This document shows positions 61,772 through 64,000 of a stretch of DNA of 64,000 nucleotides, in pieces. Source of the DNA: Kuschelorhynchus macadamiae. Its lineage: Eukaryota; Arthropoda; Insecta; Coleoptera; Curculionidae. Positions within the stretch are counted from its first letter, which is position 1. Each line of letters opens with the position of its first letter. Where the stretch lies: positions 1,304,001-1,368,000 of the forward strand of contig JAUTXW010000206.1 of the NCBI GenBank assembly GCA_030620095.1, read 5' to 3'. The position numbers and the translations under genes were made by a program. Under the pieces are notes generated by a model. It worked only from the letters and a program-made list of their open reading frames with translations. It searched no databases and had not been told where the DNA came from.

Positions 61772-62720
61772 ATAATATGGAGGAGTGTTTTAATTTAACA
61801 CATATTTCCCTACTTATTTCTTTTCTATTTCTCCTGTTACGTTTACCTTCATTGCGTTTAGTTATATATAATATTTAACTACGCCTTGTTTGTCACCTCC
61901 GCTCGAAGAAAAATGATCTAATTGCTTATATAGACTAAATGATACCAAATAGAGTAAAATCTTGTAACTTGTATTAATGTATTTAAAGTAATAATTAAAA
62001 ATGTTTCTCAATTATGTTTTTATAAAGCGTCTTGAGATTTTCTAGAAAAATAATATGCTAGATACTAGAAACCTCTTTTACGCGCCACAAGTTATAATTT
62101 TAATAACGATTGCTGGCAGTTGTTTGAACTGCTCATGCAAAATTTTACATGGAAACCATCAAAGACTAACAGTCTGAAGTTAAAATGACTTGCCTCGGAA
62201 TTAAATTTGGCCCCTTAGGCAAGAAGCGTGAGTGTATCTCTGCCACTTAGTTCCCCTCAAAATGTTCCATCTTCTTGATAAACTCGAATTGCAACTTCCT
62301 CATTCTTAAGCTTTGGAGCCTCTATGCTGATTATTTTAATAACATTAATAGTCTAAATTATGTCGAATTTGTTCTTTGTGAGTATATTTTCTTTCCTTAT
62401 CTGGTTAACAATTTTTATTGGCGATGTTATTTATTCGATATTGATTTTTGGTATCTTAAAATAGATGTTCTATATATAGGATAGAAAAAAAATGAAATCA
62501 TGGCAAATTAAAAGTTAGTTATTTTTGGAGGGCGGTACTAAATTAAGTTAATAAAAAGTTGAAACAACATAGAGTTTTCTAAATTTAAGAACTAAAAAAA
62601 TTCTACCTTAATCTTAGCATCCATTCAAATTACTTTTAATCTTTTAAATTTACACTTAAAATGATGAACTTTTTTTTATTTGCTGTGTACTTGAATATTA
62701 GTACTTGATGGGCAAATGTA
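61772..62720. other. gene-free stretch
   Basis: No gene or element recognised. The 69-codon frame at 62275 has no motif. Confidence 0.5.
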
Positions 62721-62749
62721 TACAGGGTGACAGATAAGTCGAGAAACGG

Positions 62750-63490
62750 TCGAGTATTGGAGAAATATACAAGGTTTCGAAAAAAGTTTATTACAAAAGT
62801 TTTAGGGTTTTTAACTCTCTAGTATGCAATAATAATTTTAATTATACAGTTCATCAAGTCGTGGCACACCAAAGTTGCGTTTTATAATGGAGCACTTTAT
62901 ATATTATTCGATATTTGAGTTCTTTCTTCAGTTTTAAGCAGAATTCGTGAAAAACATAATGTACCTTAAATCAGCCATTTCCTAGTTATTGAGTTCTAAA
63001 AATAGTGAATAATCTCTCTAGAAAAGGTTGATTATTGTAAACAGTAATAATTTTAGTTATACGTGGTTGGTCATAAAGTCGTGGCGCACAAAAATTGAAT
63101 TTTTTTAATAGAATACTTTAAACATTATTCCATATTTTAATTCTTCCCTCAGCAAAATTTCTTCCTTAAGCAAAATTTGTGAAAAATATATTGTACTTTA
63201 AGTCAACCATTTTAAAGTTATCGAGTTTTGAAAATAATAGTTATAATTATTGGAGTAAAAAATACAAGGTATCGAAAAAAAGTTTAATAGTTTTAGGGAT
63301 TTTAAGTGTCTACTAAGCAGTAATAATTGTAGTTATATAGGGTTGGTAATAAAGTCGTGCCACACCAAAGTTGCATTTTTTGAAACAAAGCACCCCGTAT
63401 ATTATTCGACATTTCAATTCCTTTCATTTTTAAGCAAAATTTGCAAAAAAAATATATTGTACCTAAGATCAACCGTTTCCGAGTTATCGA
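62750..63490 (+). repeat. three subterminal tandem repeats, about 245 bp each
   Basis: The phrases GTAATAATT(T/G)TAGTTATA, AAGTCGTGGCACACCAAAGT (or close variants) and GAAAAAYATATTGTACCT recur near 62830-62950, 63045-63200 and 63320-63460. Confidence 0.7.
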
Positions 63491-63652
63491 GATGAAATCG
63501 AGTGAAAATCTTATTAAATAACCACTATTAAATTCGGTAGTTGATTTTTTTCTTTTATGTTAACATGTCAACGAATGTCAAACATTCATTTGGTGTCAAT
63601 AGTTTTCTTGTAAAATCTCAATTTAAGTGAAACCGAACGTATCGAAATTTTA

Positions 63653-64000
63653 ATGATGATAGGGTATGGTGATAGAACACGAAGCTTTGCTCAAGTATTG
63701 TTCAACGAATTGCATCCGGACCGGGAAACGATCTGCAAATCCGTTTTAACATTTTACATCGTTGTCATAAAACTGGAGGTGTCAAGGATAGACCTAGAAC
63801 CGTAAGTTTAGTAACCGATGAAGAAAATGTCTTGGATGTAATATTGGATGTGGTGGAGAATCCAAAAAATTGTACACAAAAATTAACTTTAATTTACAAA
63901 ACTAGTTGATGTTTAATTGTACAGATTGACAAGCAGAAAAAAATCCGCCCATATAAGATTCATCTACTATAAGAAATCAGTGAAGACGATTTTGATCGCA
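63653..64000 (+). pseudogene. ITm transposase N-terminus, frameshifted and cut by window end
   Basis: From the ATG at 63653: IGYGDRTRSFAQVLFNELHP and DRETICKSV, a helix-turn-helix of ITm transposases. A shift near 63745 moves reading to HKTGGVKDRPRT, then TDEENVLDVILDVVENPKN, and later KIRPYKIHL and SEDDFDR, the second helix-turn-helix and linker. The catalytic domain would lie past the window. Stops at about 63905 and later indicate decay. Confidence 0.65.

Larger units (their letters stand above)
62723..64000 (+). mobile_element. ITm transposon, runs off the window end
   Basis: It begins CAGGGTGACAGATAAGTC after TA, an ITm-type terminus. It has about 750 bp of subterminal sequence made of three diverged units of about 245 bp, followed by the start of a transposase gene. 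The right end lies beyond 64000. Confidence 0.7.

Overview
This window looks like repeat-dense, gene-poor DNA from an animal genome, most likely an insect (order not determined). It is AT-rich, carries many long (TA)n microsatellites, and holds an insect-type errantivirus, Penelope-like elements (PLEs), APE-type LINEs, Tc1/mariner (ITm) transposons and a hAT element. No intact host gene is visible. Nearly every recognisable coding stretch belongs to a mobile element, and most are broken.

Layout. 1-8.3 kb: mostly featureless DNA with a CRE-containing promoter-like patch (about 1.97 kb), a short YqaJ-nuclease-like coding remnant (about 2.7 kb), a non-autonomous hAT element with a perfect 8-bp target duplication (3.77-5.90 kb), and a 197-bp-period duplication (7.9-8.3 kb). 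8.3-13.9 kb: two head-to-head PLE copies (reverse transcriptase plus GIY-YIG nuclease), a hammerhead-ribozyme-like motif, and a decayed LINE interrupted by a third PLE fragment. 14.1-19.0 kb: two foldback elements, each with another transposon sitting at its palindrome centre. 19.4-21.6 kb: a promoter-like patch, a diverged minisatellite, and small TA-flanked foldbacks. 21.7-26.3 kb: almost empty apart from a tRNA-Thr-like pseudogene and a diverged direct repeat. 26.3-29.4 kb: a near-perfect foldback MITE and a Ty3/gypsy pol remnant. 31.5-36.2 kb: a LINE tail fragment and a nearly full LINE on the minus strand.

36.2-43.2 kb is a cascade of inverted copies of a second PLE family, interrupted by a DD41D-type ITm transposon and (TA)n tracts. 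43.2-51.9 kb is a second copy of the LINE ORF1 split by a 7.5-kb errantivirus (LTR-gag-pol-env-LTR) with a CGTG target duplication. Its LTRs match except for one indel, but gag, pol and env are each shifted by a frame break. 52.2-55.6 kb holds a MITE, an unrecognised 339-codon minus-strand ORF with a coding minisatellite, and an upstream minus-strand core promoter. 55.6-64 kb is mostly unremarkable, with a 570-bp duplication, a perfect 17-bp hairpin, a transposase scrap, and an ITm element running off the end.

The elements record layered insertion (errantivirus into LINE, PLE into LINE, transposons into foldback centres) and do not work together as a system. The most distinctive signals are the palindromic PLE arrays bounded by (TA)n with a recurring GAAACGTC motif, the errantivirus with a separately spliced env leader, and the unidentified repeat-containing ORF.
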